Source: Balneolales bacterium ANBcel1
Lineage (GTDB): Bacteria > Bacteroidota > Rhodothermia > Balneolales > Natronogracilivirgulaceae
Direction of reading: 5' to 3'
Length of the DNA stretch: 64,000 nt
NCBI GenBank assembly: GCA_029688905.1
Contig: JARULB010000005.1
Coordinates: forward strand, 62,001 to 126,000
In this document: positions 44,429 to 54,237 of the stretch, in pieces
Numbering within the stretch: the first letter of the stretch is position 1
Layout of the letters: each line of letters begins with the position of its first letter
Translations under genes and position numbers: made by a program
Notes under the pieces: model-generated
Seen by the model: only the letters and a program-made list of their open reading frames with translations
Told to the model about the DNA's origin: nothing
Database searches by the model: none

Positions 44429-44516
44429 ATTTTTAGACCGGCACCCTGCTATCGGACTTCCGGCCCGTTTTTCCGGAAGCGGCAAGGTGCACAACACCGG
44501 TAGGGTACTCCGCCGG

Positions 44517-46001
44517 TTACGGCATGCGCGGATCCTCTTCCGGTTCGGCCAGGTAACGCTGCCGGTCATCGCTACTCTGAGGGTACACAAGAGCGTTGCC
44601 ATCGGGACACTGTCCGGCGGCGACATCTGTTACAGTACCATTAATCACCGAATAGACGACATCATCCCCCCGGTAGAAGAGGAGGTTGGCGTCGGTACCG
44701 GGCATGGTTCCCGTCGGTTGCACACTACCGGTTTTAACGATATTCAGAGGATAATCCGTATGGAGTTTATCGGGAATCCGGTCCAGCGACACCGCCGTAT
44801 ATCCCCGCCGGATGAGCGCAAGCGGGTCTGTATTCCCGAGATCACTCAGGTCGGAAAAACTATCCGGACAAATTTTTCCGGGCACGACGGTCAGTTCGGA
44901 GGCATCCAGCTCCTGATAACCGCAGAATGTGGAGAGATCGCCGGTATCGGCCACTGTGCCGTGGAGATAAAACCCTTTACCGCCTGCCCCGCCGGTTTCG
45001 ATTTCATCACGGTTGATTGCAATATCAAGCTCAAAACGCTGCTCCCGGTAGTGGTATCCGGCGCCGCGAAAAATCGTGTCGTACATCCGGAAGAGGTTCG
45101 GGGGGATGTCATAGTAACCGGCAATGTCGACGGTCTCGTACGCCTTTGTGGCAATCTGTCGCAGGGATTCCAGCAGTATCAGAAAGTTGATCTTGCGAAT
45201 ATGCTGTTTTTCGGGGTCGCCCGCCAGTCCACCGCTTTCCACCAGAATGGTACTGGTACCCCATTTCTGGATATTGTCGCCGAAGGCGCGGGGCTCAAAC
45301 TCGTCTGAATAGGCGGCAACGCGGTCCGGAATCATGGTTTGCAGCACCTGGTTCAGCGCGGCGATGAGCTGCATGCTGCGACGGCGAACGGCAGTGACGG
45401 AGCTCTCCGCATCCACGGGCGGGGCCAGAAAGGCGATTATGGTGCTTTCCGGGGAAGTACCTGCGGAATAACGCGTGCTTTGGTCATGCAGATTGAATCC
45501 GAATTCGGCTCCCAGCTCGTCACGGACCCGTTTCAGCAGCCGCGACTCCGGCGCCTGCAGGCGCAGTGCATCGCGGTTTAGGTCCACGCCCCAGGGAGTA
45601 TGGCGCTGAAAACGCTCGGCCGCATCCGGGTTCAGCATCGGAATAACATGCAGAGTGACGGCATCCAGAATCAACATCCGAAGGCCATTCCACTCATCAT
45701 CGGCCGTCAGGAAGTTCAGCAGATCGAACAGGGCCATGGTGGCGGTGGGCTCATCGCCGTGCATTTGCGACCACATCAGAACGGGGGTCGCGCCGTGACC
45801 GGCCTCAATACGGAAGATGTCGCGCCCTTCGGTGGACCGCCCCTCGCCATGAACGGCAACTCCCGGCAGTGCGCGCAGTTTTTCCAGCAGGGGCAGAATA
45901 TCGCGGTGCCTGAAGCGGCGGTGCACCAGAGCCGGCTCACGATAATGTTCATACCGGTTCAACAGGCGGACGACAAACGCGTTATGGGTACTTTCCGGCA
46001 T
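44517..46001 (-). CDS. M14 zinc carboxypeptidase family protein
   Basis: A 494-residue protein from ATG 46001; a TTG eight codons earlier is a weaker choice. The zinc ligands are His81 and Glu84 in SQMHGDEPTATMAL and His172 in FGFNLHDQST. Substrate-binding VDLNRDA precedes the latter, and the general-base Glu is in TILVESGG. No signal peptide is visible, which is unusual for secreted carboxypeptidases and suggests a cytoplasmic or cell-wall-recycling peptidase. The region after about 300 is a poorly conserved accessory domain. It diverges from the subtilase gene at 46222. Confidence 0.9.
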   Translation of the reverse strand: MPESTHNAFVVRLLNRYEHYREPALVHRRFRHRDILPLLEKLRALPGVAVHGEGRSTEGRDIFRIEAGHGATPVLMWSQMHGDEPTATMALFDLLNFLTADDEWNGLRMLILDAVTLHVIPMLNPDAAERFQRHTPWGVDLNRDALRLQAPESRLLKRVRDELGAEFGFNLHDQSTRYSAGTSPESTIIAFLAPPVDAESSVTAVRRRSMQLIAALNQVLQTMIPDRVAAYSDEFEPRAFGDNIQKWGTSTILVESGGLAGDPEKQHIRKINFLILLESLRQIATKAYETVDIAGYYDIPPNLFRMYDTIFRGAGYHYREQRFELDIAINRDEIETGGAGGKGFYLHGTVADTGDLSTFCGYQELDASELTVVPGKICPDSFSDLSDLGNTDPLALIRRGYTAVSLDRIPDKLHTDYPLNIVKTGSVQPTGTMPGTDANLLFYRGDDVVYSVINGTVTDVAAGQCPDGNALVYPQSSDDRQRYLAEPEEDPRMP

Positions 46002-46221
46002 GGGCGCAGAGAGGATTACGTGCAAATTGAACGGAATATTGGCAGATTTACCGCCTTTCTCAACATTTTCGGGAGAAATGCATTATTTTATTATGATGAT
46101 GCCGGTTCTGGCCCGGATGAAAACTGATTCACACGGAGGAAACCGAATCCCCCTTTAGCTGCCGATCGCGTATCCGCCACATGCCCCGACAAGCTGTTTA
46201 ACAAGAAACCGACTGGATATT

Positions 46222-49200
46222 ATGAAACCCCGTTTACTGCTGATTGCTTCTTTCACTGTTCTGATCACTCTCGGCGGTTTCCTTGATGAGTCCGTCGCCG
46301 GTGCATCCAAGGGCGAATACTTCCCTGGGCGCATTATCGTCAAGCTGGAGGACGCCCGCTCCTTTCAGAAACATTTTTTGGAATCCGAATCAGCGAAAAA
46401 AACCGGGAAGAGCACCGGTGCCGCTACATGGGATCTTCGTCCGGGGGACGATCCCGCCTCCATCCTTGACCGGTACATGCGCGAGCAGGGCGTCGTTCGG
46501 ATGAACCCGGTCTTCCGGGATGGCGCTTCGGCCCGCGCCAAGAGCGTATCGAACTCCGTTACCGACGCCGCAAGGCTGGCGGAGCTTGCCGAGGGTTTTG
46601 AACGTACTTTCACCATCACATACGCTTCCGGAAAAGACCCCCTGGAACTGTCGCAAGAGCTGAGCCGACTGCCGGGCGTGGAGTACGCCGAACCGCATTT
46701 TGTCTACACCGTGCAGCAGCAGGGCTATGTGCCCAACGATACCTTCATCGGCACACAAGGACATGACTACTTCGCCTATCTGAACTTTTTCCGTGCCTGG
46801 GAAGTCACACAAGGCTCACCGGATGTTGTCATCGCCATCATCGACAGCGGGGTATACTATGAACACCCCGACCTGATCGGCAAACTCTGGCGAAACCCCG
46901 AACCCGGCCGGGCCGCCGAATTCTTCTCGCAGCTTGACTGGGAAATCGAAAACGACACCATCGGCTGGAATTTCTGGGAGGCCGGCGACGTGTTTGAAGG
47001 CGAGGACCCCGTGCAGAACGCGAACCCAATCGGCAACTACTCCACCCACGGCACACACGTTGCCGGAATTGCAGCCGCCGACACCGATAACGGCAGAGGT
47101 ATTGCCGGAACCGGATTCCATACGCAGTTCATGCCGATCAAGGCAGGCGGCACCCGCCTGTATCCCAACAGCATCGGATACGGCTTGCACGGTATTATCT
47201 ATGCCGCTCTGAACGATGCCGATATTATCAACTGCAGTTTCGGCGGCACGCAGTTTTCCCAGTTCGGCAGAGATGCCGTTGATTTCGCCACGGCAAGCGG
47301 CTCGCTGGTGGTGGCCGCATCCGGCAACAACGGCAGTGACCTTCCCTTCTATCCCGCAGCCTACGAAAACGCCCTGTCCGTAGGGTCGGTCACCAACAGT
47401 TACAATGACGACATCTCCAACTTTTCCAACTACGGGTTGTATGTGGATGTCTTTGCACCGGGTCAGCAGATGCTCAGCACCTATTTTGAGTACAACGAAA
47501 ACACGGTGGAATGGGATCCCGCGTATGTGCGCAGCACCGGCACCTCCATGGCCGCACCGGTTGTCAGCGGTCTGGCCGCCTTGATCAAGGCGGAATACCC
47601 GGACTGGTCGCCCCAGCGAATCGCCCGGCAAATCCGCAGCAACGCTCGCTCTATTGCCGGCGCCAATACCGAACCACGTTTCGAGCACCGCCTTGGGAAG
47701 GGGCTCATCGACGCCTATGCCGCCCTCACCAACATCAACCCGGGAATCCAAATCCTGGACCTGGTCTTCGAGAATGAAGAGGGCGAGAAGATCAACATCG
47801 GCGAAAGCGGGGTTGTGCGGCTGAGCGCCATTAACCATGGAGCCCCCACTTCCGGCATCGACCTGAGGCTCGAGGCGCTTGAACAGGGAATCACGGTGGA
47901 ACAGTCTTCCCTCGGCGGCGATCCGGCCGGTACCGGAGAAACGTTCGAAATACGGTTCGATATCGAAATCGAGACCGGCTTTCAACTTCGAACCCCCGAT
48001 GAGTTGCCCCTTTTTCGCCTCGACATGCAGGATGCGTCTTTTGGTTACAGCGACTTTTTCATGTTCGAGTACGAGCGGCTGTTTTTCGATGTTTTCGATG
48101 TCAATACCATTCGGGCTTCCCTCTCATCCGACGGCACCATCGGCTTCATTGATGCGTTGACCTCCAGCGGTGGCATCGGCTTTATCCCCGGCGGCTATGA
48201 TAATGTGCTATATGAGGGCGGCCTGATGATTTCGGGCGAGCTGTTGCTGTCGGATTCCACAGAGCCGATCATCATCAACCAGGTGCGCAGTACAACGGAA
48301 ATCACCCGGCATTTTCGTCCGGTCGACAATTTCCGCTACACCCGACAGGAAATCGGTGTAAACGAGACCCGGCTGGAAGGCCGCGCCTCTTTCATCTCCA
48401 GCGACCATCCGCTGGCCGATGCCGTATCGGTTGAAAAACGCGCATACGCTTTAGATGGAGCCGGCTTGGATCGCTCCATGTTTGTGATTTACGAAATCAC
48501 CAACTCCGGAAACGCTACCATCGAAAATGTGTATGCCGGCCTGTTCAACGATTGGGACATCCGGACATTTGACAACGACAATACCGCATATATCGCGGAA
48601 GACAGTCTGATCTACGCGTACGATTCTTCGGGGCCGCCTTATGTCACCGCCGCCAACCTCGGACCGGTCTCCAGCGCGTTTGCCATCGACAACAACTCCA
48701 CCATGACGTTGCGGGAAGCCAGAACACGGCAGGACAGCCTTCGATTCGGCATCAATTACAACGAAAGACAGCAGGCTTTTGACGGGTTTACCGATGCGGA
48801 GAAACGACTGGCGCTGGCCGCAGGAGCCGAACGTACCAACATACAAAACGCCGATATTTCGGTGGTGAATGCCAGCGGACCCTATTACCTTCCTCCGTTC
48901 GGAACCATAGAAGTGGGCTTTGTCTACGCCTGGGGAGAAAGTGTAGACGAGTTGCGCCAGGAGGTCGGTCGTGCGCGCACCTACTACATGGAGGAGCTGT
49001 TCCAGGAACCGGAACGGCCGGAACAGCTTGCGCTCTCCCAGAACTACCCCAATCCGTTCAACCATACAACGTTAATCCGGTACGAACTGCCGGAACCGGC
49101 TCATGTGGAACTGGCTGTGTACAATCTTATGGGGCAACGGGTAAGGACTCTCGTAGACAGGCGCGTGGAGCAGCCAACCAATCTGGTGCCTTTCAGCGGA

Positions 49201-49284
49201 GATCGACTGGCAAGCGGCATCTACATCGCGGCATTGCGCGTAAACGGACAGACCCGGACCATCAAAATGACCCTTATCAAATAG
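46222..49284 (+). CDS. Secreted subtilisin-like peptidase with T9SS sorting domain
   Basis: A 1020-residue S8 peptidase. An N-terminal signal (MKPRLLLIASFTVLITLGG) is followed by an inhibitor-like propeptide (about 30-165), then the catalytic domain with Asp208 (AIIDSGVYYEHPD), His276 (HGTHVAGIAA), Asn369 in ASGNNG and Ser441 (GTSMAAPVVSGLAAL). Residues about 510-925 are beta-rich modules. The C-terminal 80 residues (LSQNYPNPFNHTTLIRYELP, LMGQRVRTLVD, SGIYIAALRVNGQTRTIKMTLIK in part) form a type A sorting domain for type IX secretion. It ends five bases before the convergent thioesterase gene. Confidence 0.94.
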   Translation: MKPRLLLIASFTVLITLGGFLDESVAGASKGEYFPGRIIVKLEDARSFQKHFLESESAKKTGKSTGAATWDLRPGDDPASILDRYMREQGVVRMNPVFRDGASARAKSVSNSVTDAARLAELAEGFERTFTITYASGKDPLELSQELSRLPGVEYAEPHFVYTVQQQGYVPNDTFIGTQGHDYFAYLNFFRAWEVTQGSPDVVIAIIDSGVYYEHPDLIGKLWRNPEPGRAAEFFSQLDWEIENDTIGWNFWEAGDVFEGEDPVQNANPIGNYSTHGTHVAGIAAADTDNGRGIAGTGFHTQFMPIKAGGTRLYPNSIGYGLHGIIYAALNDADIINCSFGGTQFSQFGRDAVDFATASGSLVVAASGNNGSDLPFYPAAYENALSVGSVTNSYNDDISNFSNYGLYVDVFAPGQQMLSTYFEYNENTVEWDPAYVRSTGTSMAAPVVSGLAALIKAEYPDWSPQRIARQIRSNARSIAGANTEPRFEHRLGKGLIDAYAALTNINPGIQILDLVFENEEGEKINIGESGVVRLSAINHGAPTSGIDLRLEALEQGITVEQSSLGGDPAGTGETFEIRFDIEIETGFQLRTPDELPLFRLDMQDASFGYSDFFMFEYERLFFDVFDVNTIRASLSSDGTIGFIDALTSSGGIGFIPGGYDNVLYEGGLMISGELLLSDSTEPIIINQVRSTTEITRHFRPVDNFRYTRQEIGVNETRLEGRASFISSDHPLADAVSVEKRAYALDGAGLDRSMFVIYEITNSGNATIENVYAGLFNDWDIRTFDNDNTAYIAEDSLIYAYDSSGPPYVTAANLGPVSSAFAIDNNSTMTLREARTRQDSLRFGINYNERQQAFDGFTDAEKRLALAAGAERTNIQNADISVVNASGPYYLPPFGTIEVGFVYAWGESVDELRQEVGRARTYYMEELFQEPERPEQLALSQNYPNPFNHTTLIRYELPEPAHVELAVYNLMGQRVRTLVDRRVEQPTNLVPFSGDRLASGIYIAALRVNGQTRTIKMTLIK

Positions 49285-49289
49285 GAGGG

Positions 49290-49811
49290 TCACCCCAGGT
49301 CCTGGTCAATCTGGAAAATCCGTGCCATTTCCCGGACTTCGCGGGAATGCTCCAGACGCAAGTTTCGGCGCTCTTCGGCTTTCTGATAGCGTTTTTTCTC
49401 AAATGCGCTCTCCGGAACAATTTCGGGTACCAGAACGGTCTTCCCGTCGGCGTCCACTGCCACAAACGAATAAAACGAGGTGGTGCAAAGACGCTTGCTG
49501 CCGGTTCTCAGATTCTCCGCCCAAACGCGCATGGCCAGCTCCATGGACGTTCGGAACGCCCTGGTAACCTCCCCTTCAATAACCACAACTTCTCCCAGCT
49601 CCACCGCGCTCACAAACTCGACACTGTCAACCGCCACCGTCACCACGTTCCGGTTGCAATGCCTCTGGGCGGATATGGCCGCGCAGATATCCATCCACTG
49701 CATAAGCTTGCCGCCCATCAGCTTGCCAAGCGGATTCGTGTCGTTTGGCATCACCAGCTCGTTCATCCTCACACGGGAGCCGGCCACTGTTTTCCTTTTT
49801 GAATTACTCAT
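49290..49811 (-). CDS. Hotdog-fold acyl-CoA thioesterase
   Basis: A 173-residue thioesterase of the YciA/BFIT type. RMNELVMPNDTNPLGKLMGGKLMQWMD is the hallmark (read in parts: MPNDTNPLGKLMGG), with the Asn/Asp of the active site, and HCNRNVVTVAVDSVEFVSAV and GEVVVIEGEVTRAFRTSMEL follow. It cleaves acyl-CoAs of unspecified length. Convergent with the subtilase gene. Confidence 0.92.
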   Translation of the reverse strand: MSNSKRKTVAGSRVRMNELVMPNDTNPLGKLMGGKLMQWMDICAAISAQRHCNRNVVTVAVDSVEFVSAVELGEVVVIEGEVTRAFRTSMELAMRVWAENLRTGSKRLCTTSFYSFVAVDADGKTVLVPEIVPESAFEKKRYQKAEERRNLRLEHSREVREMARIFQIDQDLG

Positions 49812-50165
49812 GTTTCCGTTTCACTTTCCATTGACAATAAATTCCATTCGAATCGGTTTTTCAGCAGGTACTCAGTGCCGGGCCGTCCGAAATCATTTCC
49901 GCTCACATAATACCAAAAGCTGAACCCTCGTGCACCGTTTAAGTTACCGAACCGGCGGCATTTTTTTCATCGTAGCGCGTGGTTTCAAGTCCGCTTTGCC
50001 TAACGGCAACAGGCACTGCTGATGAACACCAATACGATAACTCAATGCGTTTAAAAGCCCCGGCGCAATATGTCACATAGAGGCTCTCTTTGTATCAAAC
50101 AGAGCGGTTTCATAACTTTGATGTTTTCAGAAAATCCAAACGCCTTTTTAATTTTTTTTTGCACA
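49812..50165. other. 354-base intergenic region with a promoter near its end
   Basis: No gene is supported. The thioesterase reads away from the left end. The right end holds the TTTG/TAACTTTG promoter pair described separately and a T-rich leader immediately before the GNAT-nitrilase ATG. Confidence 0.4.
50089..50120 (+). promoter_or_regulatory. Bacteroidota-type promoter of the GNAT-nitrilase gene
   Basis: TTTG at 50089-50092 and TAACTTTG at 50113-50120 match the -33 TTTG and -7 TAnnTTTG consensus with a 20-base spacer. The start of transcription would fall near 50127, giving a leader of about 40 bases to the ATG at 50166. This also supports the choice of that ATG over an earlier in-frame one at 50070, which would lie upstream of the promoter. 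Confidence 0.65.
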
Positions 50166-51770
50166 ATGACCGCAGACCAGAACAATCCCAGCCTGGAAAT
50201 CAGGCCCCTCAAGATCAGCGACTTCAAGGCCGTGAAAGCCCTGCAGCTCAAATGCTTTCCGGAAATGGAGCCCTATGGCTACAACCATTTCCGTTCCCAG
50301 CTCAAACACTTCCAGGAAGGCCAGGTCGGTGTGTTTTTTGAAGGGGAACTGATCGGTTCCAGCAACAGTTTGATTCTTGATCTGGATGAATATTCTGCCG
50401 ATCACACCTGGGAGGAGATCGCCGACGATGGCTACATCCGCAACCACGATCCCGAAGGGGACACCCTGTACGGCATCGAGGTGATGGTCGATCCCAACTA
50501 TCGCGATATGAAGATCGGCCGCCGGATTTATGAAGAACGGATGGAATTGTGCCGCAGGTTGAACCTGCGCCGGATTCTGGTCGGCGGACGGCTGCCCAAC
50601 TATCACAAGCACCAGGAGAAGATGGATATCTACTCGTACGTCCGTTCGGTCATGAGCAAAAAGATCTATGACCCGGTCCTTACCTTCCAGCTTCAAAACG
50701 ACTTTGTGGTGAAGCGTATCATCAAAGGGTACCTCAAGGAGGATATCGATTCTTCCGGATATGCGGCATTGCTGGAGTGGACCAACTTCGAGTATCAGTC
50801 GGAGGTGCCCAAACAGCGCATCACCTCCATGCCGGTGCGTATCTGCTGTGTGCAATATCAGATGCGGAAAATCCAGTCTTTCGAAGATTTTGCCACGCAG
50901 GTGGAATACTTTGTGGATGTGGCCTCCGACTACAAATCCGATTTTGTGCTGTTTCCGGAGCTGCTCACCACACAGCTGCTCAGCTTCGAAGAAGAGAAAC
51001 GGCCCGGTCTGGCTTCTCGCAAACTGGCTAACTACACCGACCAGTATGTGGAGTTCTTCCGCGACATGGCACTGAGCTACAACGTCAATATCATTGGCGG
51101 GTCACATTTTACGCTGGAACAGGACAACGTGTTCAACGTCTCCTATCTGTTCCGGCGCGACGGCACCTACGAAAAACAGTATAAAATCCACATCACCCCG
51201 GATGAAAGCCTCTGGTGGGGAGTGCAGGCCGGTTCCATCCCCAAGGTATTCGACACCGATCGCGGCAAAATCGCCATCAACGTCTGTTATGATGTCGAGT
51301 TCCCCGAGATGGCGCGCTACGCGGTGGATAACGGTGCCAACATCCTCTTTGTTCCGTTCTGCACCGATGAGCGCCACGGGTTCACGAGGGTTCGCACTTG
51401 CGCCCAGGCCCGTGCCATAGAAAACCAGATCTATGTCGCCATGGCGGGCACAACCGGCAACATCCCCTCGGTGGAAAACATGGCGATCCAGTATGCCCAA
51501 TCCGCCATCTTCACCCCTTCCGATTTTCCGTTCAGCAGAGACGGTATCGCCGCGCTATCCGACGAAAACACCGAAATGGTGGTGCTGGCCGATGTGGATA
51601 CCGAAGTGCTGCGCCGATCCCGGCACTCGGGTACCGTTATGCCGTTGAAAGACCGTCGCGGTGACCTTTACAGTGTACAGTTCAGGGACCTTCCCGAGTA
51701 CAGCCGGCTTTCACCCGACGATCCCGCATTTGAACCCGACGACAACGACATCGATGAGGATTTTGAGTAG
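50166..51770 (+). CDS. GNAT acetyltransferase fused to a carbon-nitrogen hydrolase
   Basis: A 534-residue two-domain protein. Residues about 10-160 form a GNAT fold, with the acetyl-CoA region GIEVMVDPNYRDMKIGRRIYEE. Residues about 222-520 form a nitrilase-superfamily domain with the triad Glu265 (LFPELLTTQ), Lys340 (QYKIHITPDE) and Cys374 (INVCYDVEFPE). The same fusion occurs widely in Bacteroidota, but its substrate is unknown; an amide made or recognised by one domain may be processed by the other. The acidic tail PDDNDIDEDFE is plain. It precedes the YpdA-like gene. Confidence 0.93.
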   Translation: MTADQNNPSLEIRPLKISDFKAVKALQLKCFPEMEPYGYNHFRSQLKHFQEGQVGVFFEGELIGSSNSLILDLDEYSADHTWEEIADDGYIRNHDPEGDTLYGIEVMVDPNYRDMKIGRRIYEERMELCRRLNLRRILVGGRLPNYHKHQEKMDIYSYVRSVMSKKIYDPVLTFQLQNDFVVKRIIKGYLKEDIDSSGYAALLEWTNFEYQSEVPKQRITSMPVRICCVQYQMRKIQSFEDFATQVEYFVDVASDYKSDFVLFPELLTTQLLSFEEEKRPGLASRKLANYTDQYVEFFRDMALSYNVNIIGGSHFTLEQDNVFNVSYLFRRDGTYEKQYKIHITPDESLWWGVQAGSIPKVFDTDRGKIAINVCYDVEFPEMARYAVDNGANILFVPFCTDERHGFTRVRTCAQARAIENQIYVAMAGTTGNIPSVENMAIQYAQSAIFTPSDFPFSRDGIAALSDENTEMVVLADVDTEVLRRSRHSGTVMPLKDRRGDLYSVQFRDLPEYSRLSPDDPAFEPDDNDIDEDFE

Positions 51771-51847
51771 ATCCCGGGCAGAAGGCAATCTCCAGGAAAA
51801 AACGTCCGACGAATTTGTTATCGCAACCCGTTTAACCAAATGTACTT

Positions 51848-52810
51848 ATGGTCAGCATCATAGGCGCCGGCCCCATAGGCCTGGCTTGTGGCATCGCACT
51901 TAAAAACCGGGGTATCCCCTTCCGGATTATCGATAAAGGATGTCTGGTCGATTCCATCTTTCACTATCCGACCAACATGACGTTTTTCTCGACTTCCGAC
52001 CGGCTCGAGATTGGCGGCGTTCCCTTCATATCACACGGGATGAAGCCGACCCGCCGGGAAGCCCTCGAATACTACCGAAGAGTCGCGGAGAGTTACAAGT
52101 TACCGCTTCACCTGTACGAAGAGGTAAAAGAGGTACGCGGCAGGGACGGGGATTTTATCGTGTCCACCGACAAGGGGGAGTACACAAGTGATAAAGTCAT
52201 CGTCGCCAGCGGTTTCTACGGACGACCGCACCGCATGAATGTGCCCGGCGAAGACCTCCCGAAAGTAAAGCATTATTACGATGAGCCCCACCCCTACGCC
52301 ATGAAGAAGGTTCTTGTTGTTGGTGCCGGGAATTCGGCGGTGGATGTGGCTCTCGAAACCTATCGATGCGGATCGGAGGTGAACATGGTGATTCGCGAAC
52401 CGCACATAAAGGAAACCGTCAAATACTGGGTGAAACCGGATATTGAGAACCGGATCCGGGAGGGGGCGATCCGGGCATGGTTCAACTCCGAGGTTCTGGA
52501 GATCGGGCCGAAGGAGGTGGTTATCCGTACCCCTGAGGGGATCCGCAGCCTTGAAAACGATTTTGTACTGGCCATGACCGGCTACGAGCCCGATTTCGGC
52601 CTGCTGAAACGAATCGGAATAACTTTTGACGGTGCCGACCACATTCCCCGATATGACGAAAAAACTCAGGAGAGCAATGTGCCGGGCGTCTACCTGGCAG
52701 GGGTGGTTTGCGGCGGACTCAATACCAGCAAATGGTTTATTGAGAACGCCCGGGCGCATGCCGACGCCATCTCTGATGATATCGTGACATCACTGGCTGA
52801 AGGCAACTGA
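51848..52810 (+). CDS. ypdA: YpdA-family FAD/NADPH thiol-disulfide reductase
   Basis: A 320-residue flavoprotein. GAGPIGLACGIALKNRG (residues 6-22) binds FAD and VVGAGNSAVDVALETYRCG is the NADPH-binding site. PTNMTFFSTSDRLEIGGVPF is the YpdA-type segment, and the Cys-rich thioredoxin-reductase CxxC is absent. YpdA reduces bacillithiol disulfide in Firmicutes and is present in Bacteroidota and Deinococci that make bacillithiol. No bacillithiol biosynthesis gene (bshA-C) is in the window, so the assignment is by family only. Located 77 bases after the GNAT-nitrilase gene. Confidence 0.88.
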   Translation: MVSIIGAGPIGLACGIALKNRGIPFRIIDKGCLVDSIFHYPTNMTFFSTSDRLEIGGVPFISHGMKPTRREALEYYRRVAESYKLPLHLYEEVKEVRGRDGDFIVSTDKGEYTSDKVIVASGFYGRPHRMNVPGEDLPKVKHYYDEPHPYAMKKVLVVGAGNSAVDVALETYRCGSEVNMVIREPHIKETVKYWVKPDIENRIREGAIRAWFNSEVLEIGPKEVVIRTPEGIRSLENDFVLAMTGYEPDFGLLKRIGITFDGADHIPRYDEKTQESNVPGVYLAGVVCGGLNTSKWFIENARAHADAISDDIVTSLAEGN

Positions 52811-52823
52811 AGGCAAAAAAAAA

Positions 52824-52922
52824 GGGGTAAGCGATCTGCATCGCACCGCTACAACCTCCGGCCGCTGCTACCTTCCGGTCCTGACGGAGTTGAGAGGGAG
52901 CTGGTCGTGCAGGACTTACCCC
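52824..52922 (-). ncRNA. ffs: 4.5S signal recognition particle RNA
   Basis: On the minus strand the ends GGGGTAAGTCCTGCACGACC and GCGATCTGCTTACCCC-like segments pair to form the long hairpin of the small bacterial SRP RNA. The apical domain GTCAGGACCGGAAGGTAGCA, with its GGAA tetraloop and asymmetric bulge, is the Ffh-binding hallmark. Its 3' side runs into a T-rich stretch (52815-52823 on this strand) acting as terminator. It is about 100 bases long, so this is the type without an Alu domain. It overlaps no gene; the YpdA-like gene ends 13 bases away on the other strand. Confidence 0.95.
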
Positions 52923-52980
52923 ATACTCTGAAAACGAAAAAAGGGTCATAACTTCGTATGAACCCTTCATTTTTTCTGAG

Positions 52981-53054
<74 letters not shown>

Positions 53055-53258
53055 GATACAAAACGGCTTGAATACAGAAGTTTAATATAACAAAACTATC
53101 CGGCTCTTTCAATAATCAAAAATAAAGCTGCTGAAGGAAATTATTATTGCCGGACTCTTCGGTCATGTATTAATTCGCCTTGTTTCGTTGTATATTTTAC
53201 GAACCCCGGCTTGGGGCACATCAACGGATTTATATCAACCTCAGAACGGAGAACTCCT

Positions 53259-54164
53259 GTGAGACTTTCAATCCATACCACAACTATTTTGCTGCTTTTC
53301 TTTGCCCTGGCATTGACACAAACCGGCTGCCGGTCGACCGAGGAGATTACGGATACCGAAGTCGTCGATACCGACGGCGATGGTGTGCCCGATCATGTGG
53401 AGCGGGCTATTGGCACGGACCCTCAAAACCCGGACACCGATGGCGACGGCCTGACTGACGGTCAGGAGCTGTACGAATACAACACCGACCCTCTGGTTGC
53501 CGATACTGATGGCGACGGTTTGTCCGATGGAGACGAGGTGCTGGTTTACGGAACCGATCCGCTGAACCCGGATACCGACGGCGACGGCCTTTCCGACGGA
53601 GATGAAGTGCTGCGCTACCGCACCGATCCCCTGAATCCCGACAGCGATGGTGACGGCCTGAGCGACTACGATGAAATTTATGTCTACGGTACCGATCCCA
53701 ACAATCCGGACACCGATGGTGACGGCTTTACCGACGGGCAGGAGATTGCCATGGGCACCGATCCGCTCGATCCCACCGATCCGCCCTACATCGAAGAGCT
53801 TCATGCCATCCATTTCGCCTTTGATCGTTCGAATATCGACGATCGGGCTGCACGCAGGCTTAGTGAAAATGTCACACTCCTGCAGGATAATCCGAATTAC
53901 CGGGTCAGAGTGGACGCGTATACCGATCAGGTGGGCGGGGATCAGTACAACCTGCGCCTGAGCCAGAGGAGAGCCAATGCCGTGGTTACGTTCTACACGG
54001 AAAACGGCATCTCCGAAGATCGTATCGATTCGCGCGGACTTGGCAAGGTTTCGGTTTCTGCATGTCTGGAACAGGGGCTTGACGGGCCGGGTTGCCGGGA
54101 AGACCGTCGCGCCGAGACCATACCGCTGCATCCGTTTCCGCAACGCCCGGAAGCTCGCAGATAA
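53259..54164 (+). CDS. OmpA-family lipoprotein with thrombospondin type 3 repeats
   Basis: A 301-residue lipoprotein from GTG 53259 (preceded by GGAGA), chosen because the next residues form a lipoprotein signal ending LTQTGC. An ATG at 53211 would place 16 polar residues in front. Six calcium-binding TSP3-type repeats ([12 protein letters not shown]..GTDPxNP) span about 40-180. The OmpA-like domain follows ([41 protein letters not shown]) and binds peptidoglycan. The end [12 protein letters not shown] is the usual OmpA close. It probably tethers the outer membrane to the wall. Confidence 0.92.
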   Translation: MRLSIHTTTILLLFFALALTQTGCRSTEEITDTEVVDTDGDGVPDHVERAIGTDPQNPDTDGDGLTDGQELYEYNTDPLVADTDGDGLSDGDEVLVYGTDPLNPDTDGDGLSDGDEVLRYRTDPLNPDSDGDGLSDYDEIYVYGTDPNNPDTDGDGFTDGQEIAMGTDPLDPTDPPYIEELHAIHFAFDRSNIDDRAARRLSENVTLLQDNPNYRVRVDAYTDQVGGDQYNLRLSQRRANAVVTFYTENGISEDRIDSRGLGKVSVSACLEQGLDGPGCREDRRAETIPLHPFPQRPEARR

Positions 54165-54237
54165 GCCGGAACTTTGTGCTCCGGCTTGAAAGCACAGGCA
54201 AGGCTCATTGGCGCTGACATCAGTTGACACCTGATTG

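Noticed and set aside
44429-44626. Upstream extension of the small basic frame into the M14 gene
   Set aside because: Codons before 44428 overlap the M14 gene on the same strand in another frame and give a Cys/Arg-rich sequence unlike a protein.
53380-53760. Regularly spaced DNA repeats resembling a CRISPR array
   Set aside because: The repeats encode in-frame DTDGDG calcium-binding units of the OmpA lipoprotein. There are no conserved non-coding repeats, unique spacers or cas genes.
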